Below are positions 43,518 to 53,019 of a stretch of DNA of 64,000 bases, in pieces (the stretch's first letter is position 1; each line of letters begins with the position of its first letter). Made by a program: the position numbers and the translations under genes. Source of the DNA: CAXBES01 sp963974915 (GTDB taxonomy: Bacteria; Bacteroidota; Bacteroidia; Flavobacteriales; Flavobacteriaceae); assembly GCA_963974915.1 (NCBI GenBank), contig CAXBES010000002.1, forward strand, positions 124,001 through 188,000. Direction: 5' to 3'. A model generated the notes under the pieces. It ran no database searches, was not told where the DNA came from, and worked only from the letters and a program-made list of their open reading frames with translations.

Positions 43518-44585
43518 CTAATCCATGTCAAAACGAACCCCTAACGATACATTTCGTTGTGAAACCGGGTTGTCTTTAAAAATATCATTGAGGTCGTATT
43601 TCGCATATAGAGCAGTACCACGCCAACCTATATATCCACTAATTCCGTAAACAAAGTTATTTGTGTTATAGTTGGCCTTCAATTTTTGCTTCACGTCTTC
43701 ACCTTCTTGTTCAAATTTAAGTTTTTGTCTGGTCCCCAGGTTAATTCCGGCGTAGCCACCAATACCAACTTTTAACTGATTATAAGTTGAATACCTGAAA
43801 TAGGTTTCTTTTTCAATCTTTTTCGACGGACCAAACTCAAAATGAATAGGCACTACTAAATTGTCGAAACGTATTTTAGATTTGTCAAGATCTAAAGGGA
43901 ATTCCTGTAACTCGGTTTGTGAACCGGTGTCGACAAAATAGCGATTATCTGTAGGCTTCAACCCATTAAACTGAAAGGAAAAACCATATTTTATTCGCAA
44001 CCAGTTACTGTTTTTAAAGACCCTTGTTTTCCATGCCCAACCAATTTCGGCAAACCTGCTTCCCGCCACTTTAAAATCGGAATCACTTAAAGACTCCCCT
44101 TCGGTGATGACGTTGTTAAGTCCGAAGGCAAACACAATATCTGAAGTCGTTCTCCGGTCGTATTTTCTTTTTCTATTCTTACTTCCAATGTAAAAAACAT
44201 TATCATCCTCATCGTCTCCGGATCCAATACGAATTTCGAATCCGTCGTTTTCGTCATCCAGATCAAATTCATCATTTCTCTCCAAAAGTGCAATTTTATT
44301 TTCTACGATCGCCAGTCGGTTCTCAATGTTTAACGCACGTTTTTCGGCAACCTGCGTTTTGAGTTCTGCGGCTTCGGTCTCAGTAATATTGTTACTCTCT
44401 AGCCTATCATTAATCGCCTGAACCTCCTGTTTAAGCGCCTCTTTTTCTTTTTCTATGATCTGTTCTTTAGAATTCCGCAGCAGTTCCAGTTTCGTTTCAA
44501 TTTCCTGATTGGTTTCCTGTGCGATAGAATAAGTCACAGCGGTGACCCACATCGACAATGCGATGAGATAAGTAATGATTTTCAT
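43518..44585 (-). CDS. Exported coiled-coil plus outer-membrane beta-barrel protein
   Basis: 355 residues with a signal peptide ending near AQE (residues 1-24). A long Glu/Lys/Ala-rich coiled coil follows (about 25-105), then a beta-rich region with alternating polar and hydrophobic residues ending in an aromatic strand (NVSLGVRFDMD) typical of porin-type outer membrane barrels. It is the third gene after the ECF sigma and its probable anti-sigma factor, so it may be a target or part of that envelope-stress unit. Function unknown. Confidence 0.7.
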   Translation of the reverse strand: MKIITYLIALSMWVTAVTYSIAQETNQEIETKLELLRNSKEQIIEKEKEALKQEVQAINDRLESNNITETEAAELKTQVAEKRALNIENRLAIVENKIALLERNDEFDLDDENDGFEIRIGSGDDEDDNVFYIGSKNRKRKYDRRTTSDIVFAFGLNNVITEGESLSDSDFKVAGSRFAEIGWAWKTRVFKNSNWLRIKYGFSFQFNGLKPTDNRYFVDTGSQTELQEFPLDLDKSKIRFDNLVVPIHFEFGPSKKIEKETYFRYSTYNQLKVGIGGYAGINLGTRQKLKFEQEGEDVKQKLKANYNTNNFVYGISGYIGWRGTALYAKYDLNDIFKDNPVSQRNVSLGVRFDMD

Positions 44586-44636
44586 AATGTTCGTGATTTT
44601 GTGCTTTCATTTTCAGAAAGCGTGATTGATGAATAA

Positions 44637-45431
44637 TTAATTGTTGCGTTCTACAACAGCCGTTCGTATTTTTTGAAATCCGTCTCCCAGCGCATCGAAG
44701 ACTTTGTCCCTAAAACTACGTTCCAACTCAAACTCTACATCTAACAATAATGCCGTCGCATCCACTTTTTGAGATGATAAAATTCGTTGAGTCGCAATAT
44801 CCTTTTGTGCACTTTGCAGCAGTGCGTCAATTTCTTCGGCGGTAACAGTTCCATTATTATTTTGCAATGTCATCACTTCAGCGACGACTCTGTCTACCTT
44901 AGTATTAAAAATAATTTCTTCCTGTGTAAGGTTAGATTTCTTTATAATGCTGTTTACTTCGTCATTTTTAACAGCTTCCATCTCTTTACTAATAACAGGT
45001 TCCATATCGTTCTTAGCAATATACTTTGCAGGTGTGACAACAGTTTGAGTTACGACCTTGGTGCTTTTCTGAGTTTTCTCTTCGGAAACTTCTTCAATGG
45101 CAGCAACTTCTTTTTTCGGAATAGCTTCGGAAGGATTGGTAAAGACTTTATTTTCTACATCCTTTTGAAGTCTCTCATTGGTTTGAGTTTCTTCTTTTAC
45201 CAGCTTATCGTTTTTTTCCGAAGAAATAGAACTATCATTAATAAACACTGAAGCGGCAACTAATGCTCCAACTATAGCCGCAGCAACTGCAAACCAGATA
45301 AATTTGTTGCCTTTCTTTTCCGGAACATCATCCAGTTGTGCACTCAACTTGTTCCAGGCGCTATGCGAAGGCTGCATTTCGCGAGCCTCCAGCTTTTCTC
45401 TTATATTTTCTTCAAATTTAATTGGTGCCAT
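44637..45431 (-). CDS. Probable membrane anti-sigma factor
   Basis: 264 residues with a cytoplasmic N-terminal region (FEENIREKLEAREMQPSHSAWNKLSAQLDD, a typical start for flavobacterial anti-sigma-type proteins), one membrane helix (FIWFAVAAAIVGALVAASVFI, about 45-65) and a Glu/Lys-rich periplasmic part. The start overlaps the sigma factor's end by 14 bases, so the two are coupled in translation. Sigma binding is inferred from context and topology. Confidence 0.7.
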   Translation of the reverse strand: MAPIKFEENIREKLEAREMQPSHSAWNKLSAQLDDVPEKKGNKFIWFAVAAAIVGALVAASVFINDSSISSEKNDKLVKEETQTNERLQKDVENKVFTNPSEAIPKKEVAAIEEVSEEKTQKSTKVVTQTVVTPAKYIAKNDMEPVISKEMEAVKNDEVNSIIKKSNLTQEEIIFNTKVDRVVAEVMTLQNNNGTVTAEEIDALLQSAQKDIATQRILSSQKVDATALLLDVEFELERSFRDKVFDALGDGFQKIRTAVVERNN

Positions 45432-45984
45432 AACTTAATTTATTTTCCTTATTAACCATATTCTGCAGCATCTTCCTAGCCTTAAACAATTGCGACTTCG
45501 ATGTACTTTCACTTATTTGCAAGAGTTCGGCAATTTCACCGTGCTTGTAACCTTCTACAGCGTAAAGCACAAAAACTGTTTTATATCCATCGGGAAGCGA
45601 ATCGATCATCTTCTGTATTTCGGTAACTCCCAGCTCACTTTCTATATAAGCCACATGATCCATGCTGTTTTCGATCTCTTCAGTATCATTAAAGAGCAGT
45701 TTTTTATCTCTTCGCAGTTGAGTTATTGATTCGTTCACCATAATGCGACGTATCCAACCTTCAAAACTACCTTCTCCTTTAAAACTTTCCAGATACTTAA
45801 AGACCTTAAAAAAGCCCGCGATCATTACATCTTCGGCAATATCACTCCGTTTAATATACTGCCTGCAAATACTCAACATTTTTGGCGCAAAGAGATCGTA
45901 CAACTGTTGTTGCGATTTTCTATTGCCTTTTTTTGCTTTTGCAATAAGTGTAGAATAGTTTTTATGTAGTGATATTATTTTCAC
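45418..45984 (-). CDS. ECF-type RNA polymerase sigma-70 factor
   Basis: 188 residues with sigma region 2 (LYDLFAPKMLSICRQYI...DIAEDVMIAGFFKVFKYLESFKGEGSFEGWIRRIMVNESI) and region 4 (IDSLPDGYKTVFVLYAVEGYKHGEIAELLQISESTSKSQLFKARKMLQ). It starts with GTG. It leads an operon with the probable anti-sigma and the coiled-coil/beta-barrel protein, which suggests control of envelope functions. Confidence 0.93.
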   Translation of the reverse strand: MKIISLHKNYSTLIAKAKKGNRKSQQQLYDLFAPKMLSICRQYIKRSDIAEDVMIAGFFKVFKYLESFKGEGSFEGWIRRIMVNESITQLRRDKKLLFNDTEEIENSMDHVAYIESELGVTEIQKMIDSLPDGYKTVFVLYAVEGYKHGEIAELLQISESTSKSQLFKARKMLQNMVNKENKLSYGTN

Positions 45985-46091
45985 AATATGCGCTTCGCTT
46001 TAGCCTTCTATTTAAAAGACGACTAGTTTTAAGAAAAGGTTGCCTGAGTTCTAAAAAAAATATGAATTCTGAATAATTCTGCCCGTCCAAT

Positions 46092-47069
46092 CTACTTTTT
46101 ACGGTCTATAACATAGTTCACCATTAGTTCTAAAGACTCCTTATAAGGTGTTTCGGGATACTCTTGTAGTAGGCTTAATGCCTGTTGCTGATAGTCCTTC
46201 ATCTGTGCTACAGCGTATTCCAATCCGCCGTTTGTCTTCACAAAATCGATCACTTCTTTTACCCGTTTCTTATTTTTATTATGATTCTTTACCGAATTGA
46301 TCAACCAGCGTTTATCTTTTTCCGAAGCATTATTGAGCGCATAAATAAGTGGAAGTGTCATTTTTTGCTCTTTAATATCAATTCCCGTGGGCTTCCCAAT
46401 TTGCGTATCACCATAATCGAAGAGATCATCTTTTATCTGAAAGGCGATCCCGATGAGTTCTCCAAATTTTCGCATGTTCTCTACTTTCTCGACAGGCGCA
46501 TTTACAGACTGTGCCCCCATAGCACAACAAGCTGCAATAAGGGTAGCAGTTTTCTGACGAATAATTTCGAAATAGATTTCTTCAGTAATATCGAGATTTC
46601 TGGCTTTTTCAATTTGAAGCAACTCCCCTTCGCTCATTTCACGCACTGCCACCGAAATAATTTTCAGGAGATCGAAATCATTATTATCAATAGACAAGAG
46701 CAATCCTCTGGAAAGCAGATAATCTCCTACCAACACCGCAATTTTATTTTTCCAAAGTGCATTAATGGAGAAGAAGCCACGTCTTCTATTACTATCATCC
46801 ACAACATCGTCATGAACTAAGGTCGCCGTGTGTATCAATTCTATTACGGATGCGCCTCTATAGGTGCGGTCGTTAACATTACCGTTGTTACTCATTTTGG
46901 CAATAAGGAAAACAAACATGGGGCGCATTTGCTTTCCTTTTCGATTTACTACATAATGAGTAATCCTGTTAAGGAGTGACACCTTTGAAGACATAGAAAC
47001 GGAGAACTTTTTTTCGAAAAGCTCCATCTCGTATTCGATGGGTAATTTTATTTGAGAAACTATCTTCAT
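46092..47069 (-). CDS. Polyprenyl diphosphate synthase (trans type)
   Basis: 325 residues, isoprenyl diphosphate synthase fold. First Asp-rich motif LVHDDVVDDSNRRRG (about 89-103), second FQIKDDLFDYGD (about 211-222), and GKQMRPMF for diphosphate binding. Length and motifs fit an IspB-type long-chain synthase that makes the menaquinone side chain. Chain length cannot be read with confidence. Confidence 0.9.
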   Translation of the reverse strand: MKIVSQIKLPIEYEMELFEKKFSVSMSSKVSLLNRITHYVVNRKGKQMRPMFVFLIAKMSNNGNVNDRTYRGASVIELIHTATLVHDDVVDDSNRRRGFFSINALWKNKIAVLVGDYLLSRGLLLSIDNNDFDLLKIISVAVREMSEGELLQIEKARNLDITEEIYFEIIRQKTATLIAACCAMGAQSVNAPVEKVENMRKFGELIGIAFQIKDDLFDYGDTQIGKPTGIDIKEQKMTLPLIYALNNASEKDKRWLINSVKNHNKNKKRVKEVIDFVKTNGGLEYAVAQMKDYQQQALSLLQEYPETPYKESLELMVNYVIDRKK

Positions 47070-47143
47070 CTAATGCGTCAAAAATAAGCGAATTTAGACG
47101 AAGTGTATGCTGTCTTTATAAAATTATTATAGGAGATCAATTA

Positions 47144-49687
47144 CTACTCTTTGGTCTCCTGTACAACCCGGGTTCGGTATAAGCTCGAATCGATACAACT
47201 TTTCATTTTAGAAACATCCAGTTCTACACCAATTAATGAGGCTATTCTTTGAATGGACTCATCCGGGTTATTCAACAAGTCCTGATAATCCACATAGACC
47301 AATTCTACCCCCGGTTCTTTTTCTTTCCACACTTCAATATGATCTAATTGATCGTAATAGGCGTTGAGCAAAGAAATTGGTAGTGTTTCAGGATTTTTTC
47401 CAACCATTTTCTGCTGTGATTTTACAACTTCATGTAAATCTCTAGTCATGAAAATAATTTTGTACCTGTACTTCGGATTAATATGTTTTAATAAAGGCGC
47501 CACTACTTTCAGCGCTTTGTTCTTAGCATCACCCAACCATTTATTATCCCGGTGTAGAGACATAACGGGTTCATATTCGTAATATCCTTTGGGGTTTGAA
47601 ATGTCTGCCGCCCTTTTATCATCCTGTAATATATCCAGTCCGCCTTCATCAAGCATTTGCATCATCAGGGAAGTACCCGATCTTGGGAGTCCCGAGACCA
47701 AAACTATTTGGTCTTCGCGATAAGTATTAACCGTTTTATCTGTTAAATCTAGAGAGGCTAGTAACTTCTCCTCAATATTTTCGATGGCTTTTTCCGCTCT
47801 GTGAAAAGTTCTCGGTTTTAATCTCTTTGCAGTTTCGTAAGCTAATTTTGCATTTTCGAGATCACCTAGTTTCTCTAAGGCTTCGCCGAGTGTATAGTGT
47901 GCATCTGGAAAATATTTTACCAGCTCTATACTGGTTAGTGCGGTATCAACAGCTTCTTCATATTCTCCCAATCTAACTAAAACTTCGGCTAAGGCTCGAT
48001 GATATTTAGCTCTATCCGGCTCGTACTGAATAGCATTTTCATAAGCTTCCTTAGCTTTTTCAAACTGACTTGTACGTCTATACACTTTTCCTATCTGAAA
48101 CCAGATCTCGGGGCTGGGTTTACGTTCCAGAGCTTTATTAAGCATTTCGAGTGCGCCGTTTATATCTCCTTTCCCCAACAATATTTGAGATTCAGGGAAG
48201 TATGTGGTTAATTTAAACTCATCATCCAGGGATCTCAATTTTAACAAATATTCGTGTGCCTTATCAAAATTTGAAAATTTTAATTCAATCGTTAACAAAT
48301 CCATATAGAAAGGAATCACATCTATTGGGTCCGGTTCTTCAAGCAATTCGAGTAAAATTTCTCTCGCCTTCTCATAATCTTTCTTGCCCAGATACACTCT
48401 GGCAAGGTTATGTTTTAGGTCACATCGCGTTTTTAAGATAGCCGTTTCAATTTTTTCATCGGGCCGCTCAATATAACCAAGCTCAATTAGTTGCTCCATG
48501 GTTTCATTGTCGGTAAGTTGATCGGTTTCCCGCTCCTTTTTAAGTTCTCCGAAATCACCTTTCACTAGATCCCAACTATCGATATACTTTACTTCGTTTG
48601 GCTTTTTGAAAATATCTAGTGCTACTTTTCCATCCATATCTTTACCAACAGGCAATCCAAAATGATTTAAGATGGTGGGAGCCATATCGATTAGACCTAA
48701 ACCAAATATCTTTTCATTCTTTTTAATATTTGGACCACTAGCTACAAACATCCCAAATTGCCTGTGCTCCAAGGCAGGCGCCGCAGGATATTTAGGCATT
48801 TGGAGAATTCTGTTCGGTCCTGATTCAAAGCCGTGATCTGACATTATCATAACCGTGGTATCATCGTCAATAAGATCCAGCGTTCGCTCCAGCATCATGT
48901 CTTGAAATTTATACGCCCCATTGACCACATCTTTATACATCTCATAATGCCATTGAGGCACTTCTTTTAGCCGTGGAGGATGGTATTTCATAAATGCGTG
49001 ACAAAAATGATCTATTAGATCATAATACACTGCCATAAAATCCCATTCGGTATTTTGCATGGTATAGGTGGTAGCAGCATGTACAGAAACATTTTCGGCA
49101 AAAAGCTTCGAAAAAGTCGATAAGGCTTGATCCTTTTCTTGATTTATCTCTGCCGCGTGCGGTATGAATGGTAAAATATGCTGGTCTGTTACTTCGTAAG
49201 GTCGTAATCTAAGGTCTCTAATTTTTGATAAGAATTCTTTCGGGTGAATTGTATCCGGGTGTATTGGATTCTTCTTTTTAGGATCTTTATTGATCTTTTG
49301 AAATTTTTCTGAAACAACTACACCATTAATTGGTTCGGCCGGAAAACTTGGCCACCAACCCACTAAATTGCTTTTTAATCCTTGATTATGTAATATATTC
49401 CAAACAGCTCTGGTTTTTCGAGAATTTGTAGTAACCGGTCTCACTCCCTTTAGATCGGGAGCAAGCTCGATAAACCCTAAAATACCATGCTTGTCCGGGG
49501 TTTTACCCGTCGCAACACTTGTCCAAAGCATTGGAGAAAAAGGTGGATTCATGGTACTAATATTGCCATAAACACCATTATCAATTAATCTTTTTAAAGC
49601 AGGCATTTCGCCTTTCGCCAGTAATGGCCCAATTATCTTCCAATCTGCAGCATCCCAACCTATTAATAATAGTTTATTCTTCTTCAT
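47144..49687 (-). CDS. Three-domain fusion: AP-superfamily phosphodiesterase, TPR repeats, sulfotransferase
   Basis: 847 residues from the ATG at 49687 (MKKNKLLLIGWDAADW); the frame extends 57 bases further upstream. The N-terminal type I phosphodiesterase/nucleotide pyrophosphatase domain (about 1-380) has GWDAADW, the nucleophile region SPMLWTSVATGK, YDLIDHFCH and MSDHGFES metal motifs. TPR repeats occupy about 410-620 (LEEALDLENAKLAYETAKRL-type repeats). The C-terminal sulfotransferase (about 640-847) has the 5'-phosphosulfate loop VSGLPRSGTSLMMQML. No signal peptide is evident, so it is probably cytoplasmic. Substrate unknown. It overlaps the 3' end of a 50-residue peptide gene by 14 bases. 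Confidence 0.88.
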   Translation of the reverse strand: MKKNKLLLIGWDAADWKIIGPLLAKGEMPALKRLIDNGVYGNISTMNPPFSPMLWTSVATGKTPDKHGILGFIELAPDLKGVRPVTTNSRKTRAVWNILHNQGLKSNLVGWWPSFPAEPINGVVVSEKFQKINKDPKKKNPIHPDTIHPKEFLSKIRDLRLRPYEVTDQHILPFIPHAAEINQEKDQALSTFSKLFAENVSVHAATTYTMQNTEWDFMAVYYDLIDHFCHAFMKYHPPRLKEVPQWHYEMYKDVVNGAYKFQDMMLERTLDLIDDDTTVMIMSDHGFESGPNRILQMPKYPAAPALEHRQFGMFVASGPNIKKNEKIFGLGLIDMAPTILNHFGLPVGKDMDGKVALDIFKKPNEVKYIDSWDLVKGDFGELKKERETDQLTDNETMEQLIELGYIERPDEKIETAILKTRCDLKHNLARVYLGKKDYEKAREILLELLEEPDPIDVIPFYMDLLTIELKFSNFDKAHEYLLKLRSLDDEFKLTTYFPESQILLGKGDINGALEMLNKALERKPSPEIWFQIGKVYRRTSQFEKAKEAYENAIQYEPDRAKYHRALAEVLVRLGEYEEAVDTALTSIELVKYFPDAHYTLGEALEKLGDLENAKLAYETAKRLKPRTFHRAEKAIENIEEKLLASLDLTDKTVNTYREDQIVLVSGLPRSGTSLMMQMLDEGGLDILQDDKRAADISNPKGYYEYEPVMSLHRDNKWLGDAKNKALKVVAPLLKHINPKYRYKIIFMTRDLHEVVKSQQKMVGKNPETLPISLLNAYYDQLDHIEVWKEKEPGVELVYVDYQDLLNNPDESIQRIASLIGVELDVSKMKSCIDSSLYRTRVVQETKE

Positions 49688-49826
49688 CAATTGTATTTTT
49701 TGTGTGTGCATTTCTAACTTTTCTCCACTCGCGCAAACCAACATCTCCTAAGGCCAATAAACCCAGTGAACCTTCTGGTCTTATTACATAATTATTGATG
49801 GGGTTAGAGTTACTCGTCTTCTTCAT
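49674..49826 (-). CDS. 50-residue peptide coupled to the phosphodiesterase-sulfotransferase fusion
   Basis: An ATG-started frame of 50 codons that begins MKKTSNSNPINNY, has a central stretch VIRPEGSLGLLALGDVGLRE with a Leu/Gly-rich amphipathic pattern, and ends WRKVRN...TIDEEE. It has a single Tyr (residue 13) and no Cys. It is the first gene after the divergent promoter region and its stop overlaps the next gene's start, so the two are made together. It could be a substrate peptide, a small regulator or a leader peptide. I do not recognise it; confidence rests on position and codon-like composition. Confidence 0.55.
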   Translation of the reverse strand: MKKTSNSNPINNYVIRPEGSLGLLALGDVGLREWRKVRNAHTKNTIDEEE

Positions 49827-49921
49827 AGATTTGTATTTGTTTAATTAAAAACGTAAGTTTATTGCGAATTTATAATTTTTATGACTTATAAATTCATTTA
49901 TAAACTTTAAATATTGAACCT

Positions 49922-50755
49922 ATGAAAAAAATTACTTCAAAAAAAATTGGAAAAAAATTGGCCTCTTACGGAGCGCTTTCTGCTGCCATTCTTGGTGTTG
50001 CAGATGCTTCTGGTCAGATAATCTACACAGACGTTGATCCAGACGAGGTTTTAACGGGAACAAGATTCTTATTAGATCTTAATGGAGACTCAACTGTGGA
50101 CTATGAAATTAGTAATGACGGTGTATTTTCGGGTGTAACTCCGGGAACAACTGCTCGTGTATATACTAGTAACTCAAGTTCCATTTTAGGTATGAACGCA
50201 GGAGGAAATTACAACTATCCTTTCGCACTTAATGAGGGAGATCCTATTTCTTCTGGAGGAACCACATGGATCACTAACTCTAACTATCAAACTCTTAACT
50301 GGATGGGGTGTGCTTATACAAACAGCCAGTGGTGTGATGGACAAGTGGATAAATATTTAGGATTACGTATTACTGTTGGATCTGATATGCATTATGGATG
50401 GGTAAGACTTGATATCCCTGCTGATGCTTCTAGTATTACTGTGAAGGATTACGCTTTTAACAGTGTTGCAGGTGAGCCTATAGATGCAGGAGATCAGGGA
50501 GTAATCGTAGGTCTTGAGGATCAGATATTCGAAGGATTTACTCAATTTGTAGATGCTAATAAGAACTTACAGCTTTCGGCAGCAACTACAATGGAGCGAA
50601 TTGTTTTACACAATATTCTAGGTCAGCAGGTAATTACTAAAGACCTTAATAGTCAAAATGAAACTGTTAGTTTAGCGGCTCTAAAGTCGAATATTTATAT
50701 CGCTACAGTTACTATTGACGGAAGATCAAAATCTTTCAAATTAGTAGTAAAATAG
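49922..50755 (+). CDS. Secreted protein with type IX secretion type A sorting domain
   Basis: 277 residues with a long basic signal region (about 1-32), a beta-rich middle with an Asp/Gly/Asn-rich segment (FLLDLNGDSTVDYEIS) that resembles a calcium-binding or beta-sandwich repeat, and a C-terminal T9SS type A domain (about 200-277: LQLSAATTMERIVLHNILGQQV...YIATVTIDGRSKSFKLVVK). It would be exported through the outer membrane and attached or released. No enzymatic motif is seen. Confidence 0.85.
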   Translation: MKKITSKKIGKKLASYGALSAAILGVADASGQIIYTDVDPDEVLTGTRFLLDLNGDSTVDYEISNDGVFSGVTPGTTARVYTSNSSSILGMNAGGNYNYPFALNEGDPISSGGTTWITNSNYQTLNWMGCAYTNSQWCDGQVDKYLGLRITVGSDMHYGWVRLDIPADASSITVKDYAFNSVAGEPIDAGDQGVIVGLEDQIFEGFTQFVDANKNLQLSAATTMERIVLHNILGQQVITKDLNSQNETVSLAALKSNIYIATVTIDGRSKSFKLVVK

Positions 50756-50775
50756 GTTATTATATTTAATATTAT

Positions 50776-50807
50776 AAAAAAGCGACCCGGTTTGGGTCGC
50801 TTTTTTT
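50776..50807 (+). terminator. Rho-independent terminator
   Basis: AAAAAAGCGACCC / GGGTCGCTTTTTT, 13-bp stem with a 5-base loop and a long T run, 20 bases after the T9SS protein stop. Confidence 0.92.
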
Positions 50808-50982
50808 ATTCATAAATCTTAAAAGGAAAGAAGAATATTTCGGGGAGTTCGATCAACACATTACACTCTTTTTCAGACGTTTTGAGAGTTGTATGCCACA
50901 CGCTTTAAAGTGTAGATTTCTTTTAAGAATTGCTTTTCTTTACTTATCTTAGCATCTTAAACAATTTTAAAAGCAAACAATT

Positions 50983-51828
50983 ATGAAAAAAATTACTCTA
51001 TTGGTAGCATTAATGGCTACTATTTCTATGAATGCTCAACTTATCTTCGAAGGTTTCGATGATATTACGAGCTTGGTTGACTATACTGTATACAATGTAA
51101 GTGATTCACCAAATACGGATATCTTCCAAGGTAATGATACTGTTTTCCCATCACATGCGGGAGCATCAACTGCCTATTTAGGTATGAACTTTAACGCTAC
51201 GGCAGGTTCTACGATCGATCTTTATTTAGTTTTACCGGCGGTTGAATTAGAAAATGGAGATGTAATGACATTTTGGACAAGAACAGGAGAAGGAAGTACT
51301 TTCCCAGATAGATTGGAAGTTGTATTAGACCCTGATGGTTCTGCAACTCCACCAACATCTACAGACCCAGGTTCTTACACTGAATTATTACTTGAAATCA
51401 ACCCTACCCTAGCAACTGGAGGATACCCAGAAGCCTGGGAATTACAAACTGTTACGGTTGCCGGTCTTTCAGGTCCAACAACTACAAGTCTAGCTTTCAG
51501 ATACTGGGTTACTGATGCAGGTCCTTCAGGATCTAACTCAAACTATATCGGTATCGATACTTTAGAAGTAAACGAAACTTTAGGTGTTGATGAGACTGCA
51601 CTTGATTCTTTCAGATATTTTGTAGACTCAAATAATCAATTGAATCTTGCTGCTGCAACTGCAATGGAGAGTATTGTTTTACACAATGTTCTTGGTCAAC
51701 AAGTAGCTTCTCAGAGATTGACTAGCAATAGCGAAGTTCTTGATCTTTCTGGATTTAACACCGGAATGTATCTTGCAACAGTTACTATTGATGGTAACAG
51801 CAAAACTGTAAAGATCATTAAGAAGTAA
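50983..51828 (+). CDS. Secreted choice-of-anchor-like protein with type IX secretion domain
   Basis: 281 residues: signal peptide (MKKITLLVALMATISMNAQ), a concanavalin-like or choice-of-anchor beta domain (about 20-190; FEGFDDITSLVDYTVYN..., FWTRTGEGSTFPDRLEV) and a C-terminal T9SS type A domain (LNLAAATAMESIVLHNVLGQQV...YLATVTIDGNSKTVKIIKK). The last 75 residues are very similar to those of the gene before it. Likely a surface or matrix adhesin (inference). Confidence 0.85.
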   Translation: MKKITLLVALMATISMNAQLIFEGFDDITSLVDYTVYNVSDSPNTDIFQGNDTVFPSHAGASTAYLGMNFNATAGSTIDLYLVLPAVELENGDVMTFWTRTGEGSTFPDRLEVVLDPDGSATPPTSTDPGSYTELLLEINPTLATGGYPEAWELQTVTVAGLSGPTTTSLAFRYWVTDAGPSGSNSNYIGIDTLEVNETLGVDETALDSFRYFVDSNNQLNLAAATAMESIVLHNVLGQQVASQRLTSNSEVLDLSGFNTGMYLATVTIDGNSKTVKIIKK

Positions 51829-51847
51829 TTCTTAAGATCATAAAAGT

Positions 51848-51880
51848 AAAAAGAGCGACCAAAGGTCGCTCTTTTTTTTT
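51848..51880. terminator. Bidirectional terminator between the T9SS protein and rlmN
   Basis: AAAAAGAGCGACC / GGTCGCTCTTTTT, 13-bp stem with a 3-base loop and flanking A and T runs. It serves the + strand T9SS gene and the - strand rlmN. Confidence 0.92.
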
Positions 51881-52919
51881 ATTGCTTATTCGCTAGTTGA
51901 CCACAAGCTGCGTCAATATCCTTACCTCGGCTTCGCCTTACGGTCACCGGTATTCGGTTTCGTTCTAATGCATCAATATAATCCTCGGTCGCTCTTGCAG
52001 AGGCCTGTTTAAATTCACCGTCATCAATGGGGTTATATTCTATCAAATTTACCTTACAGGGTACATATCTGCAAAATTGCACTAAGGCATCTATCGCATC
52101 CTTCGAATCATTTATCCCTTCCCACACTACGTATTCGTAAGTGATCTTTCTATTCGTTTTTTCGTACCAATATTCTAAAGACTCACGTAAATCGGGTAGT
52201 GTAAAATTCTTTGCAAAAGGCATGATTTGCTCGCGCGTCTCTTGAATAGCAGAGTGCAATGAAACCGCTAAATGAAATTTCACCTCGTCATCTGCAAGTT
52301 TCTTAATCATCTTAGGCACTCCCGAAGTAGAAACTGTGATCCGTTTAGGAGACATCCCTAAACCCTCTTCCGAAGTAATCTTCTCTATAGATTCGAGTAC
52401 GTTTTTATAATTCATTAACGGCTCTCCCATCCCCATAAAAACAATGTTACTAAGAGGTCTATCGTGATATAACCTACTCTCTTTATCAATTGCTACGACC
52501 TGATCGTAGATTTCATCAGGATTGAGATTACGCATGCGTTTTAACCGAGCGGTAGCACAGAATTTGCAATCGAGACTACAGCCAACTTGAGACGAAACAC
52601 AAGCTGTGGTACGCTTTTTAGTAGGAATTAGCACCGATTCTACTATAAGTCCGTCATGAAGCTTTACAGCGTTCTTCACTGTACCATCGGCACTCTTCTG
52701 AAGGCTATCCACTTCAATATGATTAATTACGAAATTTTCTTCAAGGTGGGCCCGGGTTTCTTTACTAATATTAGTCATTTCCTCAAAGCTATGAGTGCCT
52801 TTATTCCAAAGCCATTCATAAACCTGGTTACCCCTAAAAGGTTTATCACCAATACTTTCAAAAAAAGCACGAAGCTGTTCTTTAGATAAGGATCGTATAT
52901 CTTTTTTATCTGAAATCAT
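51879..52919 (-). CDS. rlmN: 23S rRNA (adenine2503-C2)-methyltransferase, radical SAM
   Basis: 346 residues. Radical-SAM motif CSLDCKFCA (about 115-123) binds the [4Fe-4S] cluster. VFMGMGEPLMN and the C-terminal AACGQLA with the methyl-carrying Cys are present, as is VSSQVGC before the cluster. It methylates A2503 in 23S rRNA and A37 in some tRNAs. Confidence 0.97.
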   Translation of the reverse strand: MISDKKDIRSLSKEQLRAFFESIGDKPFRGNQVYEWLWNKGTHSFEEMTNISKETRAHLEENFVINHIEVDSLQKSADGTVKNAVKLHDGLIVESVLIPTKKRTTACVSSQVGCSLDCKFCATARLKRMRNLNPDEIYDQVVAIDKESRLYHDRPLSNIVFMGMGEPLMNYKNVLESIEKITSEEGLGMSPKRITVSTSGVPKMIKKLADDEVKFHLAVSLHSAIQETREQIMPFAKNFTLPDLRESLEYWYEKTNRKITYEYVVWEGINDSKDAIDALVQFCRYVPCKVNLIEYNPIDDGEFKQASARATEDYIDALERNRIPVTVRRSRGKDIDAACGQLANKQ

Positions 52920-53019
52920 AAGAATGCAAAAGTACAGATTAGTTGGGAGTTGTGATCACAATTCAAATAATTCCTTCGGAAGAGAAGAGGGAAATAATAT
53001 TAATTGTACACCTTATAGA

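Noticed and set aside
43034..43579. 181-residue + strand open frame
   Set aside because: It lies antisense across the start of dnaG and the end of the next gene, with no signal or motif. A shadow frame.
44787..45251. 154-residue + strand open frame
   Set aside because: Antisense to the probable anti-sigma factor gene and composed mostly of Phe and Ser, typical of a shadow of Glu/Lys-rich coding sequence.
46185..46820. 211-residue + strand open frame
   Set aside because: It is antisense to the polyprenyl synthase (46092-47069), whose Asp-rich motifs are clear. The antisense translation is Phe/Ile/His rich and shows no domain.
49886..49903. AT-rich palindrome TTATAAAT-TC-ATTTATAA as an operator
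   Set aside because: It lies in a very AT-rich divergent region where such palindromes are common by chance. No second copy was seen in the window.
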